Origin: Candidatus Colwellbacteria bacterium CG10_big_fil_rev_8_21_14_0_10_41_28
GTDB taxonomy: Bacteria > Patescibacteriota > Minisyncoccia > UBA6257 > Colwellbacteraceae
NCBI GenBank assembly: GCA_002773755.1
Contig: PFAG01000022.1
Coordinates: 20,453-28,066, forward strand
Reading direction: 5' to 3'
DNA length: 7,614 nt
How positions within the stretch are numbered: the first letter of the stretch is position 1; every line of letters begins with the position of its first letter. Made by a program: the position numbers and the translations under genes. Shown one piece after another: positions 1 through 5,698 of the stretch. The notes below the pieces were generated by a model, which ran no database searches, had not been told where the DNA came from, and was given only the letters and a program-made list of their open reading frames with translations.

Positions 1-548
1 AATCTTTCAAAATCTATCTCCCTTGGGTATGCGGTGAAGCCGGATATGATAATAGTTGGTTTTTCTTCTTTCGCTAACTTTTCGACTGCATCGTAATCAA
101 TTAAACCGGTTTCCTTATTAACTCCATATTGAACACTCTCCCAAATGCGGCCAGTGGCTGAAACCTTGTGGCCGTGAGTTAGGTGTCCACCGTCTGAAAG
201 TTTCATGCCCATTATTTTGCTACCAGGCGTAGCCAAGGCCAAATAAACGGCCATATTAGCTGGTGAGCCTGAATATGGCTGAACGTTTACTGCCCACTCT
301 TCTTTGTTTAGTGAAAAAAGTTTTAACGCTCTCTCTTGAGCAAGAATTTCTATCTTGTCCACGACACTATTGCCTGGATAATATCTTTTGCCTGGATAAC
401 CTTCTGAATATTTATTTGAGAGGGGGGTTGCTAGTGTGGCAAGAACCTCTTTCGAGGCAAGGTTCTCTGAGGCTATGAGATCTATTGTGTTCTTCTGTCT
501 CCGAACCTCGTCTGCGATCAATTTTTCTAATTCTTTATCTTCTATCAT
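1..548 (-). CDS. glyA: Serine hydroxymethyltransferase, N-terminal part (cut by window edge)
   Basis: The PLP enzyme that interconverts serine and glycine while charging tetrahydrofolate with a one-carbon unit, in the cytoplasm. Reading the minus strand from ATG at 546-548 gives about 182 residues with no stop up to base 1. The N-terminus runs MIEDKELEKLIADE, then the family motif IDLIASEN, then NKYSEGYPGKRYYPGN, and later QPYSGSPANMAVY and LSDGGHLTHGH, which are classic SHMT blocks. The usual GGCE after the RYY motif is replaced by PGNS. The active-site lysine would lie beyond base 1, so completeness cannot be judged. A TAGAAT -10 box sits 8 nt before the ATG. The gene is divergent from the exchanger at 620. 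Recognition is firm. Confidence 0.95.
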   Translation of the reverse strand, partial: MIEDKELEKLIADEVRRQKNTIDLIASENLASKEVLATLATPLSNKYSEGYPGKRYYPGNSVVDKIEILAQERALKLFSLNKEEWAVNVQPYSGSPANMAVYLALATPGSKIMGMKLSDGGHLTHGHKVSATGRIWESVQYGVNKETGLIDYDAVEKLAKEEKPTIIISGFTAYPREIDFER

Positions 549-556
549 CTGTGGCA

Positions 557-562
557 ATTCTA
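557..562 (-). promoter_or_regulatory. -10 box of glyA, leaderless type
   Basis: TAGAAT on the minus strand, with 8 nt before the glyA ATG. Transcription would start at or within a couple of bases of the start codon. No Shine-Dalgarno sequence is visible in the gap. It lies in the 71-bp divergent region shared with the exchanger gene. Confidence 0.5.
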
Positions 563-607
563 CATCTTATTTTCTACCAATATCAAACTCTGATTATCTG
601 ATATCAT

Positions 608-613
608 TATTCT
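608..613 (+). promoter_or_regulatory. Weak -10 box of the exchanger gene
   Basis: TATTCT (four of six matches to TATAAT), with 6 nt before ATG at 620. The match is weak by itself. It is supported by the same 6-8 nt -10-to-ATG distance at eight other genes in the window. Confidence 0.35.
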
Positions 614-619
614 TGTAAT

Positions 620-1561
620 ATGTCACTGGCTTTAGATATATCTTTATTGATCCTTTTGTTCGCCGCATTGGCGATAGTTTCTAATTTGGTCGTCGAAAGG
701 GTTAAGTACATAGCCTCTATTTTAAGGGTGCGTCTTTTCGTATTTGGCATACTTCTTGGCTTTGTAACCACCTTGCCAGAACTAGCCCTGGGAATAAGCA
801 CCATAATGGACGACGTTCCCTCTATATCTTTGGGCAACCTCATCGGAGGGCCTATTGTTATGATTGGTCTTATATTGGGGTCTAGTCTGTTCTTCGGTCG
901 TAAGATAGGAACTGACGGTAGCTTAAAAACTCTCCTTCCCATAGCTTTAGTTGTCTTTCTTCCTATCTTATTGGGTTTAGATAGCAGGTACAGCTTGTTA
1001 GATGGGGCTCTGATGATCTTTTCTTATGCAGCTCTTCTGGCCTATTTGTATAAAGCCAACCACTTTGACCATCATCCACAAATAAAGATTCCAAAGAAAA
1101 ACAGAATCGCTTCTTCAATATTTATTTCGATAATCGGTACTGTGGGAATAATAGTTTTTTCTAATTGGATTGTGGAGATAACCCTAGATTTCCTAGAATA
1201 CGTAACTCTTGGTAGGCTAGCTATTGGACTAATGGTCTTTTCTATCGGCACAAATCTTCCTGAGATTAGCATTTCATTAATCTCTTGGCGCAAGAAAAGT
1301 TCTGAGCTCTCCTTAAGCCACCTTCTAAGCTCTGCTTTCACTAATACACTTGTGCTTGGCATCCTTGCCTCGACAAGCCCAATAGTTTTTGTGATTAGTA
1401 AGACCTATTGGGTTACTGGATTCTTTTTAATGCTAATACTGGGCTTGTTACTCTATTTCTACCATAGTGAAAAAAAGATGGATCGCAGAGAGGGAGGTGT
1501 TCTTTTACTAACCTATGTTCTCTTTATGAGTGTAGTTATTTATCTGAGTATCTCTGTCTAA
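620..1561 (+). CDS. CaCA-family sodium(cation)/calcium exchanger
   Basis: Inner-membrane antiporter of the Ca2+/cation antiporter superfamily, YrbG-like, expected to exchange Ca2+ for Na+ and/or K+. The 313-residue protein is almost entirely hydrophobic helices and carries the two inverted alpha repeats. Repeat 1 has GFVTTLPELALG (about 47-58) followed by GNLIGGP (72-78). Repeat 2 has SIGTNLPEISIS (208-219) followed by SSAFTNTLVLG (237-247). The conserved acidic residue of each repeat is present in LPE (E54 and E215). A polar loop (about 145-163, His- and Lys-rich) separates the halves. Length fits a bacterial exchanger. The Asn of the usual GSN motif is missing from repeat 1 (GGP), so the transported ion is uncertain. 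The stop codon overlaps the converging uppP stop; no terminator lies between them. Confidence 0.88.
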   Translation: MSLALDISLLILLFAALAIVSNLVVERVKYIASILRVRLFVFGILLGFVTTLPELALGISTIMDDVPSISLGNLIGGPIVMIGLILGSSLFFGRKIGTDGSLKTLLPIALVVFLPILLGLDSRYSLLDGALMIFSYAALLAYLYKANHFDHHPQIKIPKKNRIASSIFISIIGTVGIIVFSNWIVEITLDFLEYVTLGRLAIGLMVFSIGTNLPEISISLISWRKKSSELSLSHLLSSAFTNTLVLGILASTSPIVFVISKTYWVTGFFLMLILGLLLYFYHSEKKMDRREGGVLLLTYVLFMSVVIYLSISV

Positions 1562-2361
1562 GAGATAACATAAGCCGAAGCAAAGACTAGGAGGGCGAAC
1601 AAGATGACAAACCAACCAAACTCTATTTTTTTAGCTGCCCTTAGGAGCAGGTGAATGGTTAAAAGACCGAAGACAAATGAGAAAAGAAGGGCTAACAGAG
1701 ATTCTGGCGTAAAAATAAAGTTTTTACTTTGAAGAAAGATATTTCCCATTAGAACTATTGGAAGGCTCATGATAAAGCTCATTTTGAGAGATTCATTCTC
1801 ATCCACATTCCTAAGAAGAAGAGTTGAGACAGTAAGCCCCGACCTAGATAAGCCAGGAAGTGCAGCAAAACCCTGAGCAAGCCCAGCTAAGACTGCGTCC
1901 ACCATATTGATATCCTTTGCCTCTCTTTCTCCTCCTGACTTACTTCTTAGCTGCAATACCCCAGTTACAAGAAGCAGGAAGCCTAAGATTATGATAATCG
2001 TCTTGCCATTGAAGTCTGTGACGTCTTCTAATCCAGCGATCCCTTGAAGAATTAGATATCCAAGCCCTCCACTTACTAGTGTGGCTACAACATAAAAGTT
2101 AATTATATTCCTGGTCCCTTTGCTTTCCTTGGTATAGTTAAGTGTTTTTAGAATCAAACTCCATAGGTCTTTTCTGAAATAAATTAAGGCAGCAAGAAAT
2201 GTCCCTATGTGGAGATATAAAGATATTCTAATAATCTCTGTTGCTGTAATACCTTCAAAAAAATTAACCGCGAGGATAGCTGTTAGCCCCTCTGAGCTAA
2301 TTGGAATCCACTCTGCTATTCCTTGAGTTACTCCTAGTATTAATGCTTGTATATAATCCAT
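1558..2361 (-). CDS. uppP: Undecaprenyl-diphosphatase, UppP/BacA family
   Basis: Integral membrane phosphatase that converts undecaprenyl diphosphate to the monophosphate lipid carrier for cell-wall precursors. The 267 residues contain the (E/Q)xxxE motif as QGIAE (13-17), the adjoining EWIPISSEG (17-25), HIGTFLAALIYF (51-62) and the PGxSRSG signature (169-175, with R173). About eight membrane helices are visible. The family's SSSGH is here SSEGL, so the conserved histidine is replaced by Leu26 and a Glu is inserted in the serine motif. I recall comparable SSEG forms in archaeal homologues, which suggests a divergent subfamily. The start is ATG at 2359-2361, 5 nt after the mscL stop, with no clear ribosome site, so it is probably co-transcribed and translated with mscL. 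Recognition is good; exact substrate is inferred. Confidence 0.87.
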   Translation of the reverse strand: MDYIQALILGVTQGIAEWIPISSEGLTAILAVNFFEGITATEIIRISLYLHIGTFLAALIYFRKDLWSLILKTLNYTKESKGTRNIINFYVVATLVSGGLGYLILQGIAGLEDVTDFNGKTIIIILGFLLLVTGVLQLRSKSGGEREAKDINMVDAVLAGLAQGFAALPGLSRSGLTVSTLLLRNVDENESLKMSFIMSLPIVLMGNIFLQSKNFIFTPESLLALLFSFVFGLLTIHLLLRAAKKIEFGWFVILFALLVFASAYVIS

Positions 2362-2366
2362 TGTTT

Positions 2367-2660
2367 CTATTTATCCTTCTTGTCGAGCTTATCTAGCTTG
2401 AGACCCTTAAAGGCAAAGTAGATTACTGCAGCTATAATCAAAAAGTCTATTAAGACTGATATGAAGTGTCCGTATGAAATGTTGTAAAAAGTTAAGCTGT
2501 TTAAGCTATCTGCCTGCTGACCAATAAAGGTTCCTATTAATGGGTTAACAATGTCATTCACCAGGGCCGTGACAACGCTACTTACAGCGCCACCGAGAAT
2601 AAAACCGATAGCTAGACCCATGACCCCCTGCTCTCTTATAAAGTTTGTGAATCCTTTCAT
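2367..2660 (-). CDS. mscL: Large-conductance mechanosensitive channel MscL
   Basis: Homopentameric membrane channel that opens under high membrane tension and releases osmolytes during hypo-osmotic shock. The N-terminus MKGFTNFIREQGVMGLAIG and the following GGAVSSVVTALVNDIVNPLIG are the MscL amphipathic helix and glycine-spaced pore helix TM1. TM2 is about residues 62-82, followed by a Lys/Asp-rich tail. I chose ATG at 2660 (97 residues) rather than the upstream TTG at 2681, because a perfect TATAAT lies between the two, 7 nt before the ATG; the TTG would lie upstream of the transcription start. The periplasmic loop and C-terminal helix are short compared with E. coli MscL (136 residues). uppP follows 5 nt downstream. 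Confidence 0.92.
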   Translation of the reverse strand: MKGFTNFIREQGVMGLAIGFILGGAVSSVVTALVNDIVNPLIGTFIGQQADSLNSLTFYNISYGHFISVLIDFLIIAAVIYFAFKGLKLDKLDKKDK

Positions 2661-2667
2661 TGGCCTA

Positions 2668-2673
2668 ATTATA
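2668..2673 (-). promoter_or_regulatory. Extended -10 promoter of mscL-uppP
   Basis: TGATATAAT on the minus strand (TGn plus a perfect TATAAT), 7 nt before the mscL ATG. No good -35 is visible, as is typical of an extended -10 promoter. It lies in the 30-bp gap after the MFS gene and predicts a leaderless mRNA. It decides the mscL start. Confidence 0.7.
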
Positions 2674-2690
2674 TCAGACAATTTATCCCC

Positions 2691-3272
2691 TTAGAGAAGT
2701 TTTCTTGGTAGTAAATAGACAAACATTGCTGCCGAGAAGGACAAAACTGCCATGGTGATGAAAATTGTCTGAAAGCCAAAAGATGAGGCTATGTATCCCC
2801 CAACAATTGAACCAAAGGCTGCGGTGAAATAAAAAATTGACTCCCATGCGCCCCACTCTCTTCCCTGCTTATTCCTATCTAGATGTTTCGAATAGACTGC
2901 ATCAAAAGCTGGATACTTAATAGCTGTTCCCATTCCCACTATAACTTGGGCGATCATAAGTCCCCCCATACTAGACACTGTGGTGTATGTAAGGAAACCA
3001 ATGCCGGTTATTGTGAGGCCGAGGACTATTATGAGTTCCGCCTCCTTAACCCTGTCAATTAGGTTCCCCGAAATGAGAGTTACAATTCCTGCGGTAAAGG
3101 AAAAAACTCCAAAAGTTATCCCGGCGTCTAGAAGGTTCCCCCCTATCTCCTCAACAAAGAGTGCATAGATAGGCCCGAGCATCGCTGTTGCTACAAGTAT
3201 TAAAGAATCTGCAAAAAGCATTGACCTTATAGCTTTATTAAAAGCGTGTCTCGCATTGTGTATTGGCCTCAT
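2691..3272 (-). CDS. Half-length (six-helix) MFS transporter-like protein
   Basis: A membrane protein with the N-terminal half of a major facilitator transporter. Its 193 residues form six predicted helices (about 21-39, 50-69, 78-98, 102-121, 143-163, 167-188). The MFS motif A after helix 2 is recognisable as SGNLIDRVKEAE (68-79), and helix 4 starts with a plausible motif B region (QVIVGMGTA). A normal MFS protein has 12 helices and about 400 residues. Here the frame ends cleanly with LLPRKLL and TAA, and no second half lies downstream, where mscL begins 30 nt later. It may work as a dimer or be a truncated remnant; the intact frame and good promoter favour an expressed protein. The substrate cannot be told. 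The ATG start is set by a TATAAT 6 nt upstream. Confidence 0.8.
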   Translation of the reverse strand: MRPIHNARHAFNKAIRSMLFADSLILVATAMLGPIYALFVEEIGGNLLDAGITFGVFSFTAGIVTLISGNLIDRVKEAELIIVLGLTITGIGFLTYTTVSSMGGLMIAQVIVGMGTAIKYPAFDAVYSKHLDRNKQGREWGAWESIFYFTAAFGSIVGGYIASSFGFQTIFITMAVLSFSAAMFVYLLPRKLL

Positions 3273-3278
3273 AGACTA

Positions 3279-3284
3279 ATTATA
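3279..3284 (-). promoter_or_regulatory. -10 box of the half-MFS gene
   Basis: Perfect TATAAT on the minus strand, 6 nt before the ATG at 3272. No Shine-Dalgarno sequence can fit in the gap, so the mRNA should be leaderless. Confidence 0.65.
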
Positions 3285-3305
3285 TCCAATATTCTGTTTG
3301 CTGAG

Positions 3306-3791
3306 CTACTTCCTTCTGAATCTCAATACATCTCCAAAGAGATATGTGATGATCAATTCTGATTCGCTCGCTTTAGCAATATTGTAGTAGAGAGGATCTC
3401 CTAATTCAGGAGTCTTCTTCAGATAGAGACTATTCTCAAATTCTGGATTTATATCTAATTCTTCTTCGTTTAAGCTGGTTAAGACTTCCCAAGAACCACC
3501 ATCCACTACATCTCCGTCATACACATCTCTATATGAACCATCTGAGTTAATGGTCATCTCATACTTTTCATCGTCTACACTAATCCATTCTCCCGAAAGG
3601 TTGTCCTTGCTAACTGATGATCCTTCTTCTTTTATTATAACCTCATCTTCGTTGGCTAAACCCCCGCCGATAGCTTCGTATTTTTCATCAGCATTTTGGT
3701 CCATTACCCCATCCTGAGAGTTGGAAACAACGTAATAACCGACCAGTATGATTGCTGCTGCAATAATTATCGGCACCATATATTTGTTCAT
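3306..3791 (-). CDS. Membrane-anchored extracytoplasmic protein of unknown function
   Basis: I do not recognise a named family. The 161 residues start with one uncleaved-looking membrane segment (about 5-23, rich in I, A, V), followed by an acidic, flexible linker (about 24-65). The C-terminal part (66-161) is predicted to be mostly beta strands, with alternating patterns such as LSGEWISVDD, YEMTINSDGSY and SELIITYLFGDVLRFRR. This resembles small lipocalin-like or META-like beta domains in which a displayed value is compared along a GxW strand, but that is only a resemblance. No lipobox Cys is present, so it is not a lipoprotein. It is the last backbone gene before the repeat array, with its own extended -10 promoter 6 nt before ATG, and ends in TAG 33 nt before the MFS start codon. 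Confidence 0.75.
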   Translation of the reverse strand: MNKYMVPIIIAAAIILVGYYVVSNSQDGVMDQNADEKYEAIGGGLANEDEVIIKEEGSSVSKDNLSGEWISVDDEKYEMTINSDGSYRDVYDGDVVDGGSWEVLTSLNEEELDINPEFENSLYLKKTPELGDPLYYNIAKASESELIITYLFGDVLRFRRK

Positions 3792-3797
3792 ATTCTA

Positions 3798-3803
3798 AGT
3801 ATA
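3798..3803 (-). promoter_or_regulatory. Extended -10 promoter of the 161-residue protein gene
   Basis: TGGTATACT on the minus strand (TGn plus TATACT), 6 nt before the ATG at 3791; leaderless type. Confidence 0.6.
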
Positions 3804-3875
3804 CCAAACCCTCTGCTCAGTTTTACGATGTCATCATAACTATTCTTAGGAATGACAAATATATTGTGCCAGCAG

Positions 3876-3904
3876 TTACTCAAGACTGGACGTCGTTAGA
3901 ACCT
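3876..3904 (+). repeat. Array repeat copy 1, left boundary (half-divergent)
   Basis: The 21 bp at 3884-3904 are identical to the consensus core that includes ggacgtcgttagaacc. The eight outer bases, gggtcggg in most other copies, are cagttact-like and unrelated here. The site therefore shares only the part facing the array and probably marks the junction with the chromosome, comparable to a primary attachment site or terminal cassette site. The stop codon of the SGNH gene lies inside it. Confidence 0.85.
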
Positions 3905-4444
3905 GTTTAATATCTCTGCTAGAGCATTGATAAATGGTTTGTACCCCTCGTCGGTGAGATGAACACCGTCTTCCGCATGGTAATTTACACCCTCATTAGC
4001 AAAATCCTGATAGATAATAAATGAATCTATGCATTCCATCCTCATATCTCCACAGAGCCCCTTGATTTGTTCATTATATTGAACAAGGGTTTGGTTGATA
4101 TTATCAGATTCTTCTTTTTTATTTGGATCATTTACTGGTGGGGAAAGCCATACAACCACTCTCGAGTCGTTAAATGCTTGAATGATGCTTCTCATGTTCT
4201 CCTTGTGTTCATTTACATCCAATTTGTACCTCCAAATATCATTTAAGGCGAAAGAGGTTATAACGGCATAGTCTGGATTTAGTTTTGCAATATACGCTGC
4301 CCTATCTTTGCCGTCTGGAGAACCAAAACCACCAGCAGCACAATTATATATTTCTATGTTGGGTGTAGCTGCTTTTATCTGATTCATTAAATCTATCCCT
4401 ACACGTCCGAGAAGACTATCGCCGAATAATACTAGGCTTTTCAT
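3896..4444 (-). CDS. SGNH/GDSL-family hydrolase (array cassette 1)
   Basis: A predicted esterase/lipase-type serine hydrolase, cytoplasmic since no signal peptide is seen. Block I is FGDSLLG (7-13, nucleophile S10), the block II glycine is in NCAAGGFG (34-41), block III is FALNDIW (65-71, with N68 and D69, the usual GxND being AxND with Leu before Asn), and block V is DGVHLTDEGY (159-168, catalytic D159 and H162). Its 182 residues are a normal size for a single-domain SGNH enzyme. Substrate cannot be predicted. The ATG at 4444 is 6 nt after TATAGT. The gene ends ...LNRF with TAA, and this stop lies within repeat copy 1, so the repeat encodes the last Arg-Phe. It fills the first cassette interval. 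Confidence 0.88.
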   Translation of the reverse strand: MKSLVLFGDSLLGRVGIDLMNQIKAATPNIEIYNCAAGGFGSPDGKDRAAYIAKLNPDYAVITSFALNDIWRYKLDVNEHKENMRSIIQAFNDSRVVVWLSPPVNDPNKKEESDNINQTLVQYNEQIKGLCGDMRMECIDSFIIYQDFANEGVNYHAEDGVHLTDEGYKPFINALAEILNRF

Positions 4445-4450
4445 ATAAAA

Positions 4451-4456
4451 ACTATA
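4451..4456 (-). promoter_or_regulatory. Extended -10 promoter of the SGNH gene
   Basis: TGATATAGT on the minus strand, 6 nt before ATG at 4444, about 20 nt from repeat copy 2. The promoter lies within the cassette, so the gene carries its own expression signal. Confidence 0.6.
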
Positions 4457-4477
4457 TCACAATGTTGACCCATACCA

Positions 4478-4506
4478 GGGTCGGGGACTGGACGTCGTTA
4501 GAACCT
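4478..4506 (+). repeat. Array repeat copy 2
   Basis: Full 29-bp consensus: gggtcggggactgg followed without gap by acgtcgttagaacct. It lies between the SGNH promoter and the end of cassette 2. Confidence 0.95.
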
Positions 4507-4513
4507 GTGTGAT

Positions 4514-4549
4514 AATGGGGAGCGATACTTAAAAGTACCACTCCCCATT
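4514..4549 (-). terminator. Long hairpin at the 3' end of cassette 2, possible terminator
   Basis: A perfect 9-bp outer stem, aatggggag (4514-4522) with ctccccatt (4541-4549), encloses a second pairing of tactt with aagta around a very small loop. It lies between the stop of the 85-residue gene and repeat copy 2. On the plus strand it is followed by ggttttta, on the minus strand only by atcac, so as a minus-strand intrinsic terminator it is imperfect. It may also protect the 3' end of the mRNA or act on the opposite strand. Confidence 0.55.
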
Positions 4550-4554
4550 GGTTT

Positions 4555-4812
4555 TTAGTCAGAGAACTCTTCGTAGAGTTTTTTCCCTACCTCGAAGATG
4601 CTCTTCAGGGTAGGCATCCCTGTTGGGTATCTCTCTGCTTGCTCCTCACCCAGCTCAATTTTTTCCATCGCCTCAACGATGAAGTCTCTAGGAATAGGTG
4701 CTTCCCCTCTGGCTTCTGCAGCTCCCTCAACAAGCTCTGATGGATAGAACACGTTGGTGCCTCCTAGTTTTAAGGATCTGAGCGCCGACACTCCGTCAGC
4801 GGTAATAAGCAA
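4555..4812 (-). CDS. Small cytoplasmic protein of unknown function (array cassette 2)
   Basis: I do not recognise a family. The 85 residues are soluble and acidic, with no membrane segment or Cys. The middle (about 26-58) is rich in Glu and Ala and likely helical, as is the end (SIFEVGKKLYEEF). The start is TTG at 4810-4812, because the frame is closed by TAG only two codons upstream and no ATG lies in the N-terminal part; a GTG at codon 8 is the alternative. Its promoter TGATATAAT lies 15 nt before the TTG, so a short leader (about 9 nt) with aggaa close to the start is expected, unlike most neighbours. It is followed by the hairpin at 4514-4549 and repeat copy 2. The frame is a plausible gene because it is the only one that fits this promoter. 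Confidence 0.6.
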   Translation of the reverse strand: MLITADGVSALRSLKLGGTNVFYPSELVEGAAEARGEAPIPRDFIVEAMEKIELGEEQAERYPTGMPTLKSIFEVGKKLYEEFSD

Positions 4813-4827
4813 TTCCTATTACTCTTA

Positions 4828-4833
4828 ATTATA
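4828..4833 (-). promoter_or_regulatory. Extended -10 promoter of cassette 2 gene
   Basis: TGATATAAT on the minus strand, perfect -10 with TGn extension, 15 nt before the TTG start at 4812. Confidence 0.65.
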
Positions 4834-4858
4834 TCAAGATTCTATTTTTTTTATCGAT

Positions 4859-4887
4859 GGGTCGGGGATTGGACGTCGTTAGAACCT
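4859..4887 (+). repeat. Array repeat copy 3
   Basis: 29 bp with one change from the consensus, attgg for actgg. It lies between the cassette 2 promoter and the end of the cassette 3 gene. Confidence 0.95.
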
Positions 4888-4893
4888 GTTTGG

Positions 4894-5250
4894 TTAAAGA
4901 ATCTCTAACCCCTTGAGGATAACAAAATCAGCTACTAAAACGATTGCCATACTTAGGGCAAGCAATGATATTGCATACTTTGACCTAAATTTCCTAATGC
5001 CTGTGACTACAGCTGCATACACTAATAAGCCCAAGTGGACTACTAAAGTAAGTATTGGGGCTACTACAACACCCCCGCAACCCATAAGAGTCTTGAAGGC
5101 TAAGGTACCATCGTCGTTATAACTTCTCGCATTACAATCCAAAACCCCATCTTGGGGGTAATAGTGTAAACCCTCATATGAGTTAATCAAAAATAAGGAA
5201 GCAAAAAGAAAGGCCAATGGTATTAAAAGAAGCAGAAGTTTTCTTACCAT
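4894..5250 (-). CDS. Small membrane protein of unknown function (array cassette 3)
   Basis: I do not recognise a family. The 118 residues contain three hydrophobic segments: about 4-23 (signal anchor or TM1), 60-85 (TM2, starting after a GCGG motif) and 93-116 (TM3). A polar stretch between TM1 and TM2 (about 24-56) carries one Cys (C39), and a further Cys (C58) precedes TM2; a disulfide in an extracytoplasmic loop is possible. A basic loop (GIRKFRSKY) between TM2 and TM3 is then cytoplasmic by the positive-inside rule. The ATG is set by TATAGT 6 nt upstream. The TAA stop falls 6 nt outside repeat copy 3, so the gene nearly fills its interval. Confidence 0.75.
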   Translation of the reverse strand: MVRKLLLLLIPLAFLFASLFLINSYEGLHYYPQDGVLDCNARSYNDDGTLAFKTLMGCGGVVVAPILTLVVHLGLLVYAAVVTGIRKFRSKYAISLLALSMAIVLVADFVILKGLEIL

Positions 5251-5256
5251 GCTCTA

Positions 5257-5262
5257 ACTATA
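5257..5262 (-). promoter_or_regulatory. -10 box of cassette 3 gene
   Basis: TATAGT on the minus strand with 6 nt before ATG at 5250; leaderless type, about 20 nt from repeat copy 4. Confidence 0.6.
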
Positions 5263-5281
5263 CAATAATACCCCCTTGCTA

Positions 5282-5310
5282 GGGTCGGGGACTGGACGTC
5301 GTTAGAACCT
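5282..5310 (+). repeat. Array repeat copy 4
   Basis: 29 bp identical to the consensus. It separates the cassette 3 promoter from the GC-rich end of cassette 4. Confidence 0.95.
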
Positions 5311-5322
5311 CACCATTGTCTC

Positions 5323-5384
5323 CGTAAAAGTGAAAGCCGCCCCTTAGGCGAGCGGACAGTTCACTCTGGGGCGGCATGTTTACG
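5323..5384 (-). terminator. Strong two-part hairpin, intrinsic terminator or structured RNA of cassette 4
   Basis: An 8-bp GC stem, gccgcccc (5336-5343) with ggggcggc (5368-5375), is flanked by a further 6-bp pairing, cgtaaa (5323-5328) with tttacg (5379-5384). Read on the minus strand the inner stem is followed by TTTCACTTTTACGG, so it can act as a rho-independent terminator for the minus-strand transcript of this cassette. A competing pairing exists: agtgaa (5330-5335) with ttcact (5360-5365). The 24-nt loop is long for a terminator, so a small structured RNA is the alternative. Confidence 0.6.
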
Positions 5385-5459
5385 ACTTGCGGCTCACAAT
5401 CGAAATCACATCTGCAGGATTCTCTGCCCCATGAAGTTATCCTCGTGGCCTGCGCCAGT

Positions 5460-5561
5460 TCATTTCTTGCCCACACCGTTTCGGGAAGTAATCCAAGCGA
5501 TGTAGAAAGAGAATACGACGATGGAACCGTCTATAACCCAACCCGCCATACTCCAACTCAA
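5460..5561 (-). CDS. 33-residue single-pass membrane peptide (array cassette 4)
   Basis: A very short gene supported by its signals rather than by homology. On the minus strand a canonical promoter is followed by a near-perfect Shine-Dalgarno sequence AAGGAGG (5569-5575) and, 7 nt later, TTG at 5559-5561. The frame encodes 33 residues ending in TGA. It begins MSWSMAGWVIDGSIVVF and continues SFYIAWITSRNGVGKK, giving one hydrophobic segment (about 6-25) and a basic end. No family is recognised. The size, single membrane span and Lys end resemble small membrane-active toxins or regulatory peptides, but no antitoxin is identified. The stop overlaps an ATG (atga) leading only to an 8-codon frame. 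The stretch downstream is GC-rich, unlike the AT-rich neighbours, and ends in the hairpin at 5323-5384. It could instead be the leader of an untranslated RNA. Confidence 0.5.
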   Translation of the reverse strand: MSWSMAGWVIDGSIVVFSFYIAWITSRNGVGKK

Positions 5562-5586
5562 AAGAACACCTCCTTGTTTGCTGTGA

Positions 5587-5615
5587 ATAATATAAATTGT
5601 TGTTTAGTCGGTCAA
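5587..5615 (-). promoter_or_regulatory. Canonical -35/-10 promoter of cassette 4
   Basis: On the minus strand TTGACC (5610-5615), a 17-bp spacer and TATTAT (5587-5592). This is the only promoter seen in the window with both a good -35 and a standard spacer. It predicts a start near 5580 and a leader of about 20 nt containing the AAGGAGG ribosome site. Confidence 0.65.
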
Positions 5616-5631
5616 ATACCTAAATTCCTAT

Positions 5632-5660
5632 GGGTCGGGGACTGGACGTCGTTAGAACCT
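5632..5660 (+). repeat. Array repeat copy 5
   Basis: 29 bp identical to the consensus. It lies between the divergent 5' ends of cassettes 4 and 5, because cassette 5 is the only one read on the plus strand. Confidence 0.95.
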
Positions 5661-5666
5661 ATCTGG

Positions 5667-5693
5667 TATACAGTAGATAGTACCAAAGGGAGG
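5667..5693 (+). promoter_or_regulatory. Promoter and ribosome site of the zinc-ribbon gene
   Basis: Extended -10 tggtataca (hexamer 5667-5672), then GGGAGG (5688-5693), 5 nt before the TTG start at 5699. A candidate -35 (tggacg, 5643-5648, 18-bp spacer) lies inside repeat copy 5, so the repeat may supply part of this promoter. Confidence 0.55.
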
Positions 5694-5698
5694 CGATA

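Noticed and set aside
263..618. Plus-strand frames over the glyA region
   Set aside because: The minus strand encodes an unmistakable SHMT N-terminus through the same bases.
2661..2681. Upstream TTG start for mscL (104 residues)
   Set aside because: The -10 box of the gene lies between the TTG and the ATG at 2660, so the TTG would not be transcribed from this promoter; the ATG also fits the usual MscL N-terminus.
4478..4506. tRNA 3' end or T-arm in the repeat (ggttctaac on the minus strand)
   Set aside because: The T-loop-like string lacks the conserved purine and matching stem, and no acceptor, D-arm or anticodon arm is present around any copy.
5279..5476. Minus-strand 65-residue frame with a CRCDFDC motif
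   Set aside because: It starts at a GTG without ribosome site, overlaps the better-supported 33-residue gene, and reads through the strong hairpin and all of repeat copy 4. The Cys motif keeps it from being dismissed entirely.
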